From Kosakonia sp. H02 (GTDB lineage: Bacteria > Pseudomonadota > Gammaproteobacteria > Enterobacterales > Enterobacteriaceae): a DNA stretch of 64,000 nucleotides. How positions within the stretch are numbered: the first letter of the stretch is position 1; each line of letters opens with the position of its first letter. The stretch lies in contig CP131915.1 in the NCBI GenBank assembly GCA_030704225.1, positions 930,001 through 994,000 of the forward strand, read 5' to 3'. Below are positions 54,467-62,141 of this stretch, one piece after another. Below the pieces are notes generated by a model. It worked only from the letters and a program-made list of their open reading frames with translations, had not been told where the DNA came from and ran no database searches. Made by a program: the position numbers and the translations under genes.

Positions 54467-55854
54467 TATTTCGCTCCGCTATTTTCTTCAGTGCCGCTGG
54501 CACCCGGTTTACCTTTCGCCATCAGGTTCCAGACCACTAACACCGCAAACAACGCCACCATGACGCCGGTGATCGCCAGCGGTGAGAGATAACGCGCCAG
54601 GTTACCAAGCACGATGCCCACAAAGCCGAAGTCGGCGTCAGAGAAGGTAGTATTGGCAAAGCCCAGCGCGCCCAACACTGGCAGCAGTAATACGGGCAGG
54701 AAGGTGATCAACAAACCGTTGGCGAATGCGCCGAGCATCGCGCCGCGACGACCCCCGGTAGCGTTACCAAAAACGCCTGCCGTTGCGCCGGTAAAGAAGT
54801 GCGGAACGACACCCGGCAGGATCAATACCAGTTTCATCTGCCCGAGCAGGAATAATCCCACCAGCCCACCGAGGAAGCTGAACAGGAAGCCCACCAGCAC
54901 GGCATTCGGCGCATAGGGGTAAACCACCGGGCAATCCAGCGCCGGGCGAGCATTTGGCACCAGTTTTTCCGAAAAGCCGGTAAAGGCCGGCACGATTTCT
55001 GCAAGGATTAAGCGCACACCTTGCAGGATGATGAACACGCCAGCCGCAAAGGTGATGGCCTGGATAATGGCGTAAACAAGGAAGTTCTGTCCGGCACTAA
55101 GCTGGCTTTCGACATACTCGCGCCCCGCGCAGACCGCGAGGATCATGTAGATAATGATCATCGTCAGCGAAATAGAGATAGAGCTGTCGCGCAGGAAGCT
55201 GAGGTTTTTCGGCAGGTTCATCTCTTCCGTTGAGCGCGATCCTTTCCCGCATTTGCTGCCAATCCAGCCTGCCAGCACATAACCAAGCGTGCCGAAATGG
55301 CCGAAGGCGATATCATCCGTGCCGGTAATGCGCTTCATATAGCGCTGGGCGATGGCCGGGAAAAAGGCCATCACCAGCCCGAGGATCAACGAACCGGTAA
55401 AGACCAGGCCGATGCCCTCAAACCCGGCGACGGTCAGGATCACGCCAATCATGCAGGCCATATAAAAGGTGTGATGACCGGTGAGGAAAATATATTTCAG
55501 GCGCGTAAAACGGGCGACAATAATATTCGCCACCATGCCGAAAGCCATAATTAAGGCCGTCGATGCACCGTATTTTTCCAGCGCAATAGAAACAATCGCC
55601 TCGTTATTAGGAATAATCCCCTGAATATTAAAAGCATGTTCAAACATGCCGCCAAGTGGATTCAGTGAACCAACTAATACCGTGGCACCACCGCCTAATA
55701 CAATAAAACCAAGAATGGTTTTTACCGTACCTTTAACCACATCAGAAAAGGATTTCTTTTGCGCGACCAGGCCAATTAACGCAATTAACCCTACCAACAC
55801 CGAGGGCACTTTTAATATATCAACCACAAAATTTAGCGTTTCAAGGATAAACAT
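54466..55854 (-). CDS. PTS permease IIC, UlaA/SgaT (ascorbate) family
   Basis: Membrane component of a PTS that imports and phosphorylates a sugar. It has 462 residues, about 11-12 helices, and collinear blocks with UlaA such as LTGHHTFYMACMIGV, FIILQGVRLILAEIVPAF, YPYAPNAVLVGF and LPGVVPHFFTGATAGVFGNATGG. The ATG at 55854 is preferred over GTG 55860 because GAGGTGG then has normal spacing. Similarity to UlaA is moderate, so the substrate need not be ascorbate. Direct coupling to transketolase suggests the imported product is a ketose phosphate or becomes one in a single step; this is inference. Confidence 0.88.
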   Translation of the reverse strand: MFILETLNFVVDILKVPSVLVGLIALIGLVAQKKSFSDVVKGTVKTILGFIVLGGGATVLVGSLNPLGGMFEHAFNIQGIIPNNEAIVSIALEKYGASTALIMAFGMVANIIVARFTRLKYIFLTGHHTFYMACMIGVILTVAGFEGIGLVFTGSLILGLVMAFFPAIAQRYMKRITGTDDIAFGHFGTLGYVLAGWIGSKCGKGSRSTEEMNLPKNLSFLRDSSISISLTMIIIYMILAVCAGREYVESQLSAGQNFLVYAIIQAITFAAGVFIILQGVRLILAEIVPAFTGFSEKLVPNARPALDCPVVYPYAPNAVLVGFLFSFLGGLVGLFLLGQMKLVLILPGVVPHFFTGATAGVFGNATGGRRGAMLGAFANGLLITFLPVLLLPVLGALGFANTTFSDADFGFVGIVLGNLARYLSPLAITGVMVALFAVLVVWNLMAKGKPGASGTEENSGAK

Positions 55855-55901
55855 ATCCACCTCGCTTGTGACACCGGCGCGGGCGCGGTATCACGTTGCT
55901 G

Positions 55902-56174
55902 TTAATGGTTGGCGAAGAAAGCGCTGATTTTCGCTTCCAGCTCGTTGATATCAATAATGTTATTCAGCACCACCAGTTGGTTTTCCGGTACGCTGGCGCT
56001 GGCGGCAATGTCTTTTGCCATCACAAACACATCGGCCGCACCTGGCGTGGCGGACGATAAATCAGAGTGCTCTACCTCAGCATCAATATTTAACTTCTTC
56101 AGTACTTTCTTAATGTTCATTTCGACCATAAAACTACTGCCGAGGCCGGAGCCACAAATTGCCATTATTTTCAT
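55902..56174 (-). CDS. PTS enzyme IIB component (UlaB/lactose-type fold)
   Basis: A 90-residue phosphocarrier. The phosphorylated cysteine is Cys7 in MAICGSGLGSSF, a P-loop-like motif typical of SgaB/UlaB and galactitol IIB proteins. It accepts phosphate from the IIA protein and passes it to the sugar bound by IIC. The ATG at 56174 is preceded by AAAGGTAA; a longer frame to 56225 is not supported. It lies between the IIC and IIA genes. Confidence 0.9.
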   Translation of the reverse strand: MKIMAICGSGLGSSFMVEMNIKKVLKKLNIDAEVEHSDLSSATPGAADVFVMAKDIAASASVPENQLVVLNNIIDINELEAKISAFFANH

Positions 56175-56254
56175 GGTTATTACCTTTTTTATGTAGAGTA
56201 CGTCCGCATCGCCTGAGAAAGGCAATGTGTAAGAAGGCTTATTAAATTAAAAAC

Positions 56255-56698
56255 TCAGTAGCGTTGAATAATGTGGTTAATCTCCTCAAAGCTCTTTGCG
56301 CGATGTAATTGTTCCATATCATCGTCGCTGGAAAATAATTCTGCCAGCGCGGCAATCATATCGATATGGCTGTGTTTATCCGGTGCGGCCAGCATAATGA
56401 CAAGATCGACCGGATCGAATTCGGCTGCGCCAAACGCCACGCCCTGGCGCAACTTTAATAACGATAAGCCCCCCCCTTTCGCTCCCTCTTCCGGGCGCGC
56501 ATGGGGCATGGCAAGACCCGGCGCCAGCACATAATACGGACCCAGTTTTTGCTGCTGCGCCACAATAGCGGTCACGTAATCTGGCGTAATAGTGCCGGAA
56601 GCCAGCAAGGGTCTGCCGCAGATCTCCAGTGCCTGCGGCCAGTTTCCAACGTTATCAAGCAGTTGGATCGTCTTATCGTTAAGCCATTGGTTTAACAC
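56255..56698 (-). CDS. PTS enzyme IIA component (EIIA-2, UlaC/mannitol-fructose type)
   Basis: A phosphocarrier of 147 residues from GTG 56698, which has GGAAGGGG six bases upstream; the longer frame at 56731 starts with TTG and lacks a ribosome site. The EIIA-2 active-site histidine is His66 in GLAMPHARPEEG, and the conserved VIMLAAPDKHSHIDM follows. It receives phosphate from HPr. It is the first gene of the operon IIA-IIB-IIC-TktN-TktC, behind an operator-flanked promoter. Confidence 0.9.
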   Translation of the reverse strand: MLNQWLNDKTIQLLDNVGNWPQALEICGRPLLASGTITPDYVTAIVAQQQKLGPYYVLAPGLAMPHARPEEGAKGGGLSLLKLRQGVAFGAAEFDPVDLVIMLAAPDKHSHIDMIAALAELFSSDDDMEQLHRAKSFEEINHIIQRY

Positions 56699-56762
56699 GT
56701 CACGCCCCTTCCCGGTGGTTAAGATGAGCAAACTTTATGCAAGTCAGTAAGGCTTAACCGTG

Positions 56763-56790
56763 ATAATAGTCGCAAAGATAGCGCTACCAA
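56763..56790 (-). promoter_or_regulatory. Promoter of the PTS-transketolase operon
   Basis: On the minus strand TTGGTA (56790-56785) and TATTAT (56768-56763) are 16 bases apart. The upstream box and spacer overlap the operator at 56776-56789, so a bound repressor would block it. The predicted start is near 56756, about 58 bases before the IIA GTG. Confidence 0.5.
56776..56789. promoter_or_regulatory. LacI-family operator, proximal copy
   Basis: AGATAGCGCTACCA differs at two positions from the perfect palindrome found 34 bases to the right. It overlaps the predicted PTS promoter. The central GCGC core is typical of LacI/GalR-family operators. Confidence 0.65.
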
Positions 56791-56809
56791 TAAGGAGATG
56801 TGAAAAGTG

Positions 56810-56823
56810 TGATAGCGCTATCA
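56810..56823. promoter_or_regulatory. LacI-family operator, perfect palindrome
   Basis: TGATAGCGCTATCA is a perfect 14-base palindrome in the divergent region between the PTS operon and the LacI-type regulator gene. The centre-to-centre distance to the proximal copy is 34 bases, about three helical turns, allowing both to be bound on one face. Confidence 0.7.
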
Positions 56824-56934
56824 AATATGAAAACGCCGGGGAATTCGCAAAAAAAGCAGGGAGTTCCGGCGTATACTGCGCTGTAGATGAATCACTCAGC
56901 GCCTGAGATATGCTCGGGCCAGCCAGGAAACGGA

Positions 56935-57954
56935 ATGTCTATTACCCGAAAACGGCGCAGTACCGGAAAAGTCACTCTGGCCGATGTCGCCCTGCTTGCC
57001 GGCGTTGGCACCATGACCGTCTCGCGCGCATTGCGCACCCCGGAGCAGGTCTCGGATAAATTACGCGAAAAAATAGAAGCGGCAGTGCAGGAGCTGGGTT
57101 ATATGCCCAACCTGGCGGCGAGCGCGCTGGCCTCGGCGTCGTCGTGGACCATTGCGATGGTAGTGCCGAGCCTTGCTGAATCCGGCTGTTCGGAAATGTT
57201 CGCCGGTTTGCAGCACGTTTTACAGCCTGCGGGCTACCAAATCATGCTGGCAGAATCCCAACACCGGCTGGAGCAGGAAGAGAAACTGCTGGAAACGCTG
57301 CTCGCCTCTAACCTGGCGGCGGCGATTTTACTCAGCGTTGAGCACAGCGACAGAGTGCGCCACTGGCTGAAAAACGCCGATATTCCGGTGATGGAAATCG
57401 GCGCCGTACGCGCCGATCCTATCGATATGAATATTGGTATTGATAACGTCGCGGCAATGTTCGAACTGACGCAAATGCTGGTTCAGCGCGGTTATCAGAA
57501 TATTGGTTTACTGTGCGCCAACCAGGAGCAGTGGATCTTTCAGCAGCATTTACAAGGCTGGTACAAAGCGATGCTGCGCCACCATATGTCGCCGAACCGG
57601 GTTATCAACGCCGCCGCGCCGCCGGTGTTTTCCACCGGAGCCGCGCAGTTGCCGGAGTTTTTGCTGGCGTGGCCGGAGCTGGATGCGCTGGTCTGCGTGT
57701 CTGATGAGCTGGCCTGCGGCGCGCTGTATGAGTGCCAGCGGCGACGCATTAAAGTGCCGGATGATTTAGCGATTGTCGGGTTTGGCGACAGTGATGTCAG
57801 CCGGGTTTGCCAGCCGCCATTAACGACGATTTCGGTGCCGCATCGCAAGATTGGCATTGAAGCAGGACGCGCGCTGCTGGCGCGTCTTAATGGTGAAACG
57901 TGGCAGAACAAGACGCCGATTACCCCGGCGTTTTGCCTGCGGGATAGCTGCTAG
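56935..57954 (+). CDS. LacI/GntR-type transcriptional repressor
   Basis: A 339-residue regulator with an N-terminal helix-turn-helix at about residues 13-35 (VTLADVALLAGVGTMTVSRAL), the hinge helix near NLAASALAS, and a periplasmic-binding-protein-like effector domain (VVPSLAES, IGLLCANQEQW, DALVCVSDELACGAL, IVGFGDSDVS). It is closest in style to gluconate GntR. The ATG at 56935 with AGGAAA upstream is preferred over 56887. Being divergent from the PTS operon with paired palindromes between them, it almost certainly controls that operon and probably itself. Confidence 0.9.
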   Translation: MSITRKRRSTGKVTLADVALLAGVGTMTVSRALRTPEQVSDKLREKIEAAVQELGYMPNLAASALASASSWTIAMVVPSLAESGCSEMFAGLQHVLQPAGYQIMLAESQHRLEQEEKLLETLLASNLAAAILLSVEHSDRVRHWLKNADIPVMEIGAVRADPIDMNIGIDNVAAMFELTQMLVQRGYQNIGLLCANQEQWIFQQHLQGWYKAMLRHHMSPNRVINAAAPPVFSTGAAQLPEFLLAWPELDALVCVSDELACGALYECQRRRIKVPDDLAIVGFGDSDVSRVCQPPLTTISVPHRKIGIEAGRALLARLNGETWQNKTPITPAFCLRDSC

Positions 57955-58500
57955 TTACTCAGCTTCCTGCACTTTTTCCACGTCATTGCTGGCGTTGCGG
58001 CTCATCCACAGCGCCAGCGCTTTGAGTGAATCATCGGTGAACTCATCGCAGCGGGCGGTGATCTCTTCTGGCGTCATCCAGAACACTTCACTCACCTCCT
58101 CTTCCTGCAAGGCGAATGGCCCGTGAGAAACGCAGCTAAACAGCCCGCCCCACACCCGACAATGCTCATCTTCAAAGTAGAACTGGCCATGCTCGGCAAA
58201 CGGTACACCAGCGATACCTAACTCTTCTTCCGCTTCACGGCGCGCGGATTCAAGCAGGTTTTCCCCCGCCTGCACCACACCACCGGCGGTGGCGTCCAGC
58301 TTGCCGGGCATAAAATCTTTTATTTCCGTGCGACGCTGCACCAGAATTTTGCCCATCCCATCATGCACCACAATGTAGGTTGCGCGATGACGCAGACACT
58401 GCGCGCGCATTTGCTGCCGGCTGGCCTGTGCAATCACCTCATTGTCTTCGTTGACAATATCGACCCACTCCATGCCTGCAAAATGACTCTGTTCCACCAT
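57955..58500 (-). CDS. yfcD: Nudix hydrolase YfcD
   Basis: A 181-residue Nudix protein (E. coli YfcD 180) of the isopentenyl-diphosphate-isomerase-like branch. The Nudix box lies in GGVVQAGENLLESARREAEEELGI. Other conserved blocks are RHRATYIVVHDG and GKLDATAGG. Its substrate is not established. It ends directly against the convergent LacI-type regulator gene with no spacer. Confidence 0.94.
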   Translation of the reverse strand: MVEQSHFAGMEWVDIVNEDNEVIAQASRQQMRAQCLRHRATYIVVHDGMGKILVQRRTEIKDFMPGKLDATAGGVVQAGENLLESARREAEEELGIAGVPFAEHGQFYFEDEHCRVWGGLFSCVSHGPFALQEEEVSEVFWMTPEEITARCDEFTDDSLKALALWMSRNASNDVEKVQEAE

Positions 58501-58554
58501 CGGGACATCTTCTCTTTATGGCGCTCTTACGGCGCGTTTCGGTTGACGGGTAAA

Positions 58555-59106
58555 TTACGGATTAATCGCAACCTGTGCAATAACCCGCTGATCATTAAAT
58601 GCGATAACGCGTAACCCATTTTCATCCAGCATGCCGTAGCTGGCGGCAAATCCGCCTTTCGGCATACTGACCGAGCCGGGATTGAAGTGCACAATCTCGC
58701 CCCGCTTTTCAGCAACGGGAATATGCGTATGACCGTATGCCAACACATCACCGGCTTCCAGCGGCGGCACATTCTCCGGGCCAAAAAGATGGCCGTGAGT
58801 CAGAAACAGACGGCGCTCCGCCAGTAAAACCTGCTGCCACGGGGCGGTGATCGGAAAATGCAGCAGCATCTGATCCACTTCGCTATCGCAGTTACCGCGC
58901 ACGGCAATAATCCGTCTCGCCTGTTCATTCAGCCGCTCCGCCACTTGCGCGGGGGCGTAACCTTCCGGGAGCGCATTGCGCGGCCCGTGGTTGAGCACAT
59001 CGCCAAGAATAATTAGCCAGCGGGCACCGCTCTGTGCAAACACTTCCAGCACACGTTCCGTCGCGGGCAACGACCCATGAATATCCGATGCAAACATCAG
59101 TTTCAT
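58555..59106 (-). CDS. yfcE: Metallophosphodiesterase YfcE
   Basis: Calcineurin-fold phosphodiesterase, shown for E. coli YfcE with artificial phosphodiester substrates. It is 183 residues from ATG 59106, behind GAGGT. Metal-binding motifs are FASDIHGS (Asp8, His10), LGDVLNHGP, RGNCDSEVD, LTHGHLFG and YGHTHIP. The longer frame to 59136 has no support. It lies 54 bases after yfcD in the same direction. Confidence 0.95.
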   Translation of the reverse strand: MKLMFASDIHGSLPATERVLEVFAQSGARWLIILGDVLNHGPRNALPEGYAPAQVAERLNEQARRIIAVRGNCDSEVDQMLLHFPITAPWQQVLLAERRLFLTHGHLFGPENVPPLEAGDVLAYGHTHIPVAEKRGEIVHFNPGSVSMPKGGFAASYGMLDENGLRVIAFNDQRVIAQVAINP

Positions 59107-59159
59107 CACTGCACCTCTATGGAAAAAACGCCCCATGATAACGGAAGTCAGCGGGCTTA

Positions 59160-59804
59160 TCAGCCCGGGCGCTTAGCGGAAAGTGCAACATAGCGCTGGA
59201 CCGATGAGCGCTGCCACTGGAAGGTCGCGTATTCCACCAGCCGCTCCGGCACGTCATCGCCCTGCATCACCAGCCGGTTGAGCATCAGGGCGAGATCGAC
59301 ATCGGCAATGCACCACTCACCAAACAGATTCGGTTTACCGTGCGCCAGCCACTCACCCGCAAGGGTAAACAGCTTTTCCGCGCTCTGCTGCCCGGCGGCG
59401 CTGAGCGGCGCTTTTTTCGCCCCGGCAAACACCACATCCGTGGAACGCTCTTCGCGAATCGGCTGCAAATCGCTACGCAACCAGGCCTGAATCTGCCGGG
59501 CGCGGGCGCGGTTTTGCATGTCGTGAGGGTAAAGCCGCTCCCACTCTGGCGGCGCGAAACGCTCGTCCAGATATTCGGCAATCGCTGAGGATTCGCTAAG
59601 GGTGAAGCCGTCGATGTCCAGCGACGGCACGCGCTGCGTCAGGTGAAAACCCGGCCAGTCCGCGTCATGTTGCGCCCCGTTATCGAGATCGACTGTTTTC
59701 AGGGTGAAGGGCAGCCCTTTTTCGTGCAGCGCAACATACGCCGAGAGCACATACGGGGAGAAATAATCTGCGTCAGACCACAACGTTATTGCCGGTTCGC
59801 TCAT
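59160..59804 (-). CDS. yfcF: Glutathione S-transferase YfcF
   Basis: A 214-residue GST homologue, as in E. coli. The thioredoxin-like N-terminal domain shows LWSDADYFSPYVLSAYVAL and the glutathione-site VPSLDIDGFTLSESSAIAEYL; an all-helical C-terminal domain follows with GEWCIADVDLALMLNRL. It is divergent from yfcG, the second GST of this locus, and linked to oxidative-stress defence by family. Confidence 0.95.
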   Translation of the reverse strand: MSEPAITLWSDADYFSPYVLSAYVALHEKGLPFTLKTVDLDNGAQHDADWPGFHLTQRVPSLDIDGFTLSESSAIAEYLDERFAPPEWERLYPHDMQNRARARQIQAWLRSDLQPIREERSTDVVFAGAKKAPLSAAGQQSAEKLFTLAGEWLAHGKPNLFGEWCIADVDLALMLNRLVMQGDDVPERLVEYATFQWQRSSVQRYVALSAKRPG

Positions 59805-59939
59805 AACATCCTCGTTTCGCGGTTGGTTTTTTGTTCAAAATATAGCGTCTTGTGCGTCCTGTCACTTGATGAAAACTCAGGCAGCAGCGCTAACACCTAT
59901 ACTCATTGTGCGACGCTCATTCCGCTAACGGGAGTATTG

Positions 59940-60569
59940 ATGATAGACCTCTATTTCGCACCGACGCCAAACGGACATAAGATAACGCTGTTTCTGGAGG
60001 AGGCCGGGCTGGCGTATCGTCTGATCCGCGTGGATATCAGCAAAGGCGATCAATTTCGCCCCGATTTTCTGCTTATCTCCCCGAACAACAAAATCCCGGC
60101 GATTGTCGACCATGAACCCGCTGACGGCGGCGCGCCACTCAGCCTGTTTGAATCTGGCGAGATCCTGCTCTATCTGGCAGAGAAATCGGGTCAATTACTC
60201 AGCGGTGAGCTGCGTGAACGCCATGTCACCCTGCAATGGTTATTCTGGCAGGTGGCCGGGCTTGGGCCGATGCTTGGGCAAAATCATCACTTTAACCACT
60301 TTGCCCCGCAGCCGGTGCCGTACGCCATTGAGCGCTACCAGGTAGAAACCCAGCGTCTGTATCAGGTGCTGAATAAACGCCTGGAGCAGGTGCCGTGGCT
60401 GGCGGGTGAACATTACAGCATTGCCGATATTGCCGCCTGGCCGTGGATTAATTCCCACCAGCGCCAGCGTATTACGCTTGAGGATTATCCGGCGGTGTTT
60501 AACTGGTTCGAGCGGATCAGCACCCGCCCGGCCACGGAAAGAGCGTTGCAAAAAGCGCAACTGCTCTGA
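59940..60569 (+). CDS. yfcG: Nu-class glutathione transferase / disulfide-bond reductase YfcG
   Basis: A 209-residue GST-fold protein collinear with E. coli YfcG (215), which binds glutathione disulfide and has strong disulfide-bond reductase activity. The active-site region APTPNGHKITLFLEEA and the glutathione-binding SPNNKIPAIVDH and SLFESGEILLYLAEK are present. The start at 59940 follows GGGAG. The C-terminus is a few residues shorter than in E. coli. In E. coli folX follows; here yfcH follows after only 37 bases. Confidence 0.95.
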   Translation: MIDLYFAPTPNGHKITLFLEEAGLAYRLIRVDISKGDQFRPDFLLISPNNKIPAIVDHEPADGGAPLSLFESGEILLYLAEKSGQLLSGELRERHVTLQWLFWQVAGLGPMLGQNHHFNHFAPQPVPYAIERYQVETQRLYQVLNKRLEQVPWLAGEHYSIADIAAWPWINSHQRQRITLEDYPAVFNWFERISTRPATERALQKAQLL

Positions 60570-60606
60570 TTTGCGATAAAGGGAACCTGACGCACTGGAG
60601 GGAAGC

Positions 60607-61503
60607 ATGAAGATACTGATTACCGGCGGTACTGGCCTGATTGGTCGTCATCTGATCCCCCGTTTGCTGGAGCTACGCCACAGCATAACGGTGGTCACCC
60701 GTAATCCGGCGAAAGCCCAGCACACCCTGGATGCCCGCGTCAGCCTGTTAAAAGGCTTAAATGACCTGACGCATCTGGACGATTTCGATGCGGTGATTAA
60801 TCTGGCGGGCGAGCCTATCGCCGATAAGCGCTGGACGGAGGAGCAAAAGCAGCGCTTATGCAACAGCCGCTGGCAAATCACCCAGCGGCTGGTGGATCTG
60901 TTTAAAGCCAGTGAAAATCCGCCGCAGGTGCTAATCTCCGGTTCCGCATGCGGCTACTACGGCGATCTTGGCGAAGTGGTGGTTACGGAAGAGGAGCCGC
61001 CGCATAACGAATTCACCCATAAATTATGTTCGCGCTGGGAGCAAATCGCCTGCGAAGCACAAAGCGATCGCACCCGCGTCTGCCTGCTGCGCACCGGTGT
61101 GGTGCTGGCTCCGAAAGGCGGCATTCTCGGCAAGATGTTGCCGCTGTTTCGCCTGGGGCTCGGCGGCCCAATGGGCGATGGTCGGCAATATCTGGCGTGG
61201 ATCCATATCGACGATATGGTCAATGGCATTCTCTGGCTGCTGGATAACGATCTTCGCGGGCCGTTTAATATGGTTTCGCCCTACCCGGTGCGCAATGTGC
61301 AGTTCGCCCACGCGCTCGGTCACGCGCTGCACCGCCCGGCAGTGATGCGCGCGCCCGCAGCGGCGATTCGCCTGATGATGGGGGAATCCTCGGTGCTGGT
61401 GCTCGGCGGCCAACGTGCATTGCCAAAACGCCTTGAAGCCGCCGGGTTTGCGTTTCGCTGGTATGACCTGGAAGAGGCGCTGGGGGATGTGGTTGCCTCT
61501 TAA
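60607..61503 (+). CDS. yfcH: SDR-type epimerase-like protein YfcH
   Basis: A 298-residue protein (E. coli 297). The N-terminal NAD(P)-binding motif ITGGTGLIGRHL is at residues 4-15, with the YfcH/SULA family segments NLAGEPIADKRW and SGSACGYYGD (tyrosine-containing active-site region). A C-terminal DUF1731 domain ends in VLGGQRALPKRLEAAGFAF. Its substrate is unknown. Ribosome site GGAGGG lies just before the ATG. Confidence 0.95.
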   Translation: MKILITGGTGLIGRHLIPRLLELRHSITVVTRNPAKAQHTLDARVSLLKGLNDLTHLDDFDAVINLAGEPIADKRWTEEQKQRLCNSRWQITQRLVDLFKASENPPQVLISGSACGYYGDLGEVVVTEEEPPHNEFTHKLCSRWEQIACEAQSDRTRVCLLRTGVVLAPKGGILGKMLPLFRLGLGGPMGDGRQYLAWIHIDDMVNGILWLLDNDLRGPFNMVSPYPVRNVQFAHALGHALHRPAVMRAPAAAIRLMMGESSVLVLGGQRALPKRLEAAGFAFRWYDLEEALGDVVAS

Positions 61504-61593
61504 TGCAACAGCCGCTACCCCCTAATTTTCGTGGCATCCCTCGCGCTTTTGCGGTGCTAAGCTAAACCGCTTTATCACCACAAGGGCGCTTTA

Positions 61594-62091
61594 ATGACGT
61601 TGCAGACACCCCGCTTTACCCTCACCCGGTTTCAGGATTCCGACTGGCCGTTTTTTCTGCATATACGCCAGGACGACAGCGTGATGCGCTTTATGAGTGA
61701 GATCGCTTCCGAGGCGCAAATCCGCACGTTATTTAGCGATCGCCTGAACAACAGCAACGCCTTTGTGGTCCGTGATGCGCAGAACAACGCCATCGGTGAT
61801 ATTGGCCTGCGTCCGAGTCAGCACAATCCGCAGGAAGCGGATGTCGGTTACTCGATCCTGCCTGTGGCGCAAGGCCAGGGGGTCGCATCCGAAGCGCTGC
61901 ACGTGCTGTGCAATTTTGCTTTTGAACAGCGCGATATCCAGGCGCTGAACGCCTGGGTACTGGCGCAAAACCAGGGCTCGGTAAGGGTGCTGGAAAAAAG
62001 CGGTTTCACGCGGGTGCAGGTGCTGGAAAAAGCGTATTTGCTGCACGGTGAATATCACGACGACTGGATCTACCGGCGGGAAAAGCGCTAA
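61594..62091 (+). CDS. GNAT acetyltransferase, RimJ/RimL-like
   Basis: A 165-residue acetyltransferase. The beginning, TPRFTLTRFQDSDWPFFL, is typical of the ribosomal-protein N-acetyltransferase-like Acetyltransf_3 group. The acetyl-CoA loop is in VGYSILPVAQGQGVASEAL, and motif B is NQGSVRVLEKSGFTRV. It is not part of the E. coli gene order here. Substrate unknown. A REP-like hairpin separates it from the convergent transporter gene. Confidence 0.88.
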   Translation: MTLQTPRFTLTRFQDSDWPFFLHIRQDDSVMRFMSEIASEAQIRTLFSDRLNNSNAFVVRDAQNNAIGDIGLRPSQHNPQEADVGYSILPVAQGQGVASEALHVLCNFAFEQRDIQALNAWVLAQNQGSVRVLEKSGFTRVQVLEKAYLLHGEYHDDWIYRREKR

Positions 62092-62103
62092 AGAGACTGC
62101 GCC

Positions 62104-62132
62104 CTGCCCGGTAAGGCACGCTCACCGGGCAG
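62104..62132. repeat. REP-like hairpin between the GNAT gene and the polyol transporter
   Basis: CTGCCCGGT (62104-62112) and ACCGGGCAG (62124-62132) form a perfect 9-base inverted repeat around aaggcacgctc. Like the element at 6972-7005 it has the REP core and sits between convergent genes. Confidence 0.65.
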
Positions 62133-62141
62133 GAGACAACA

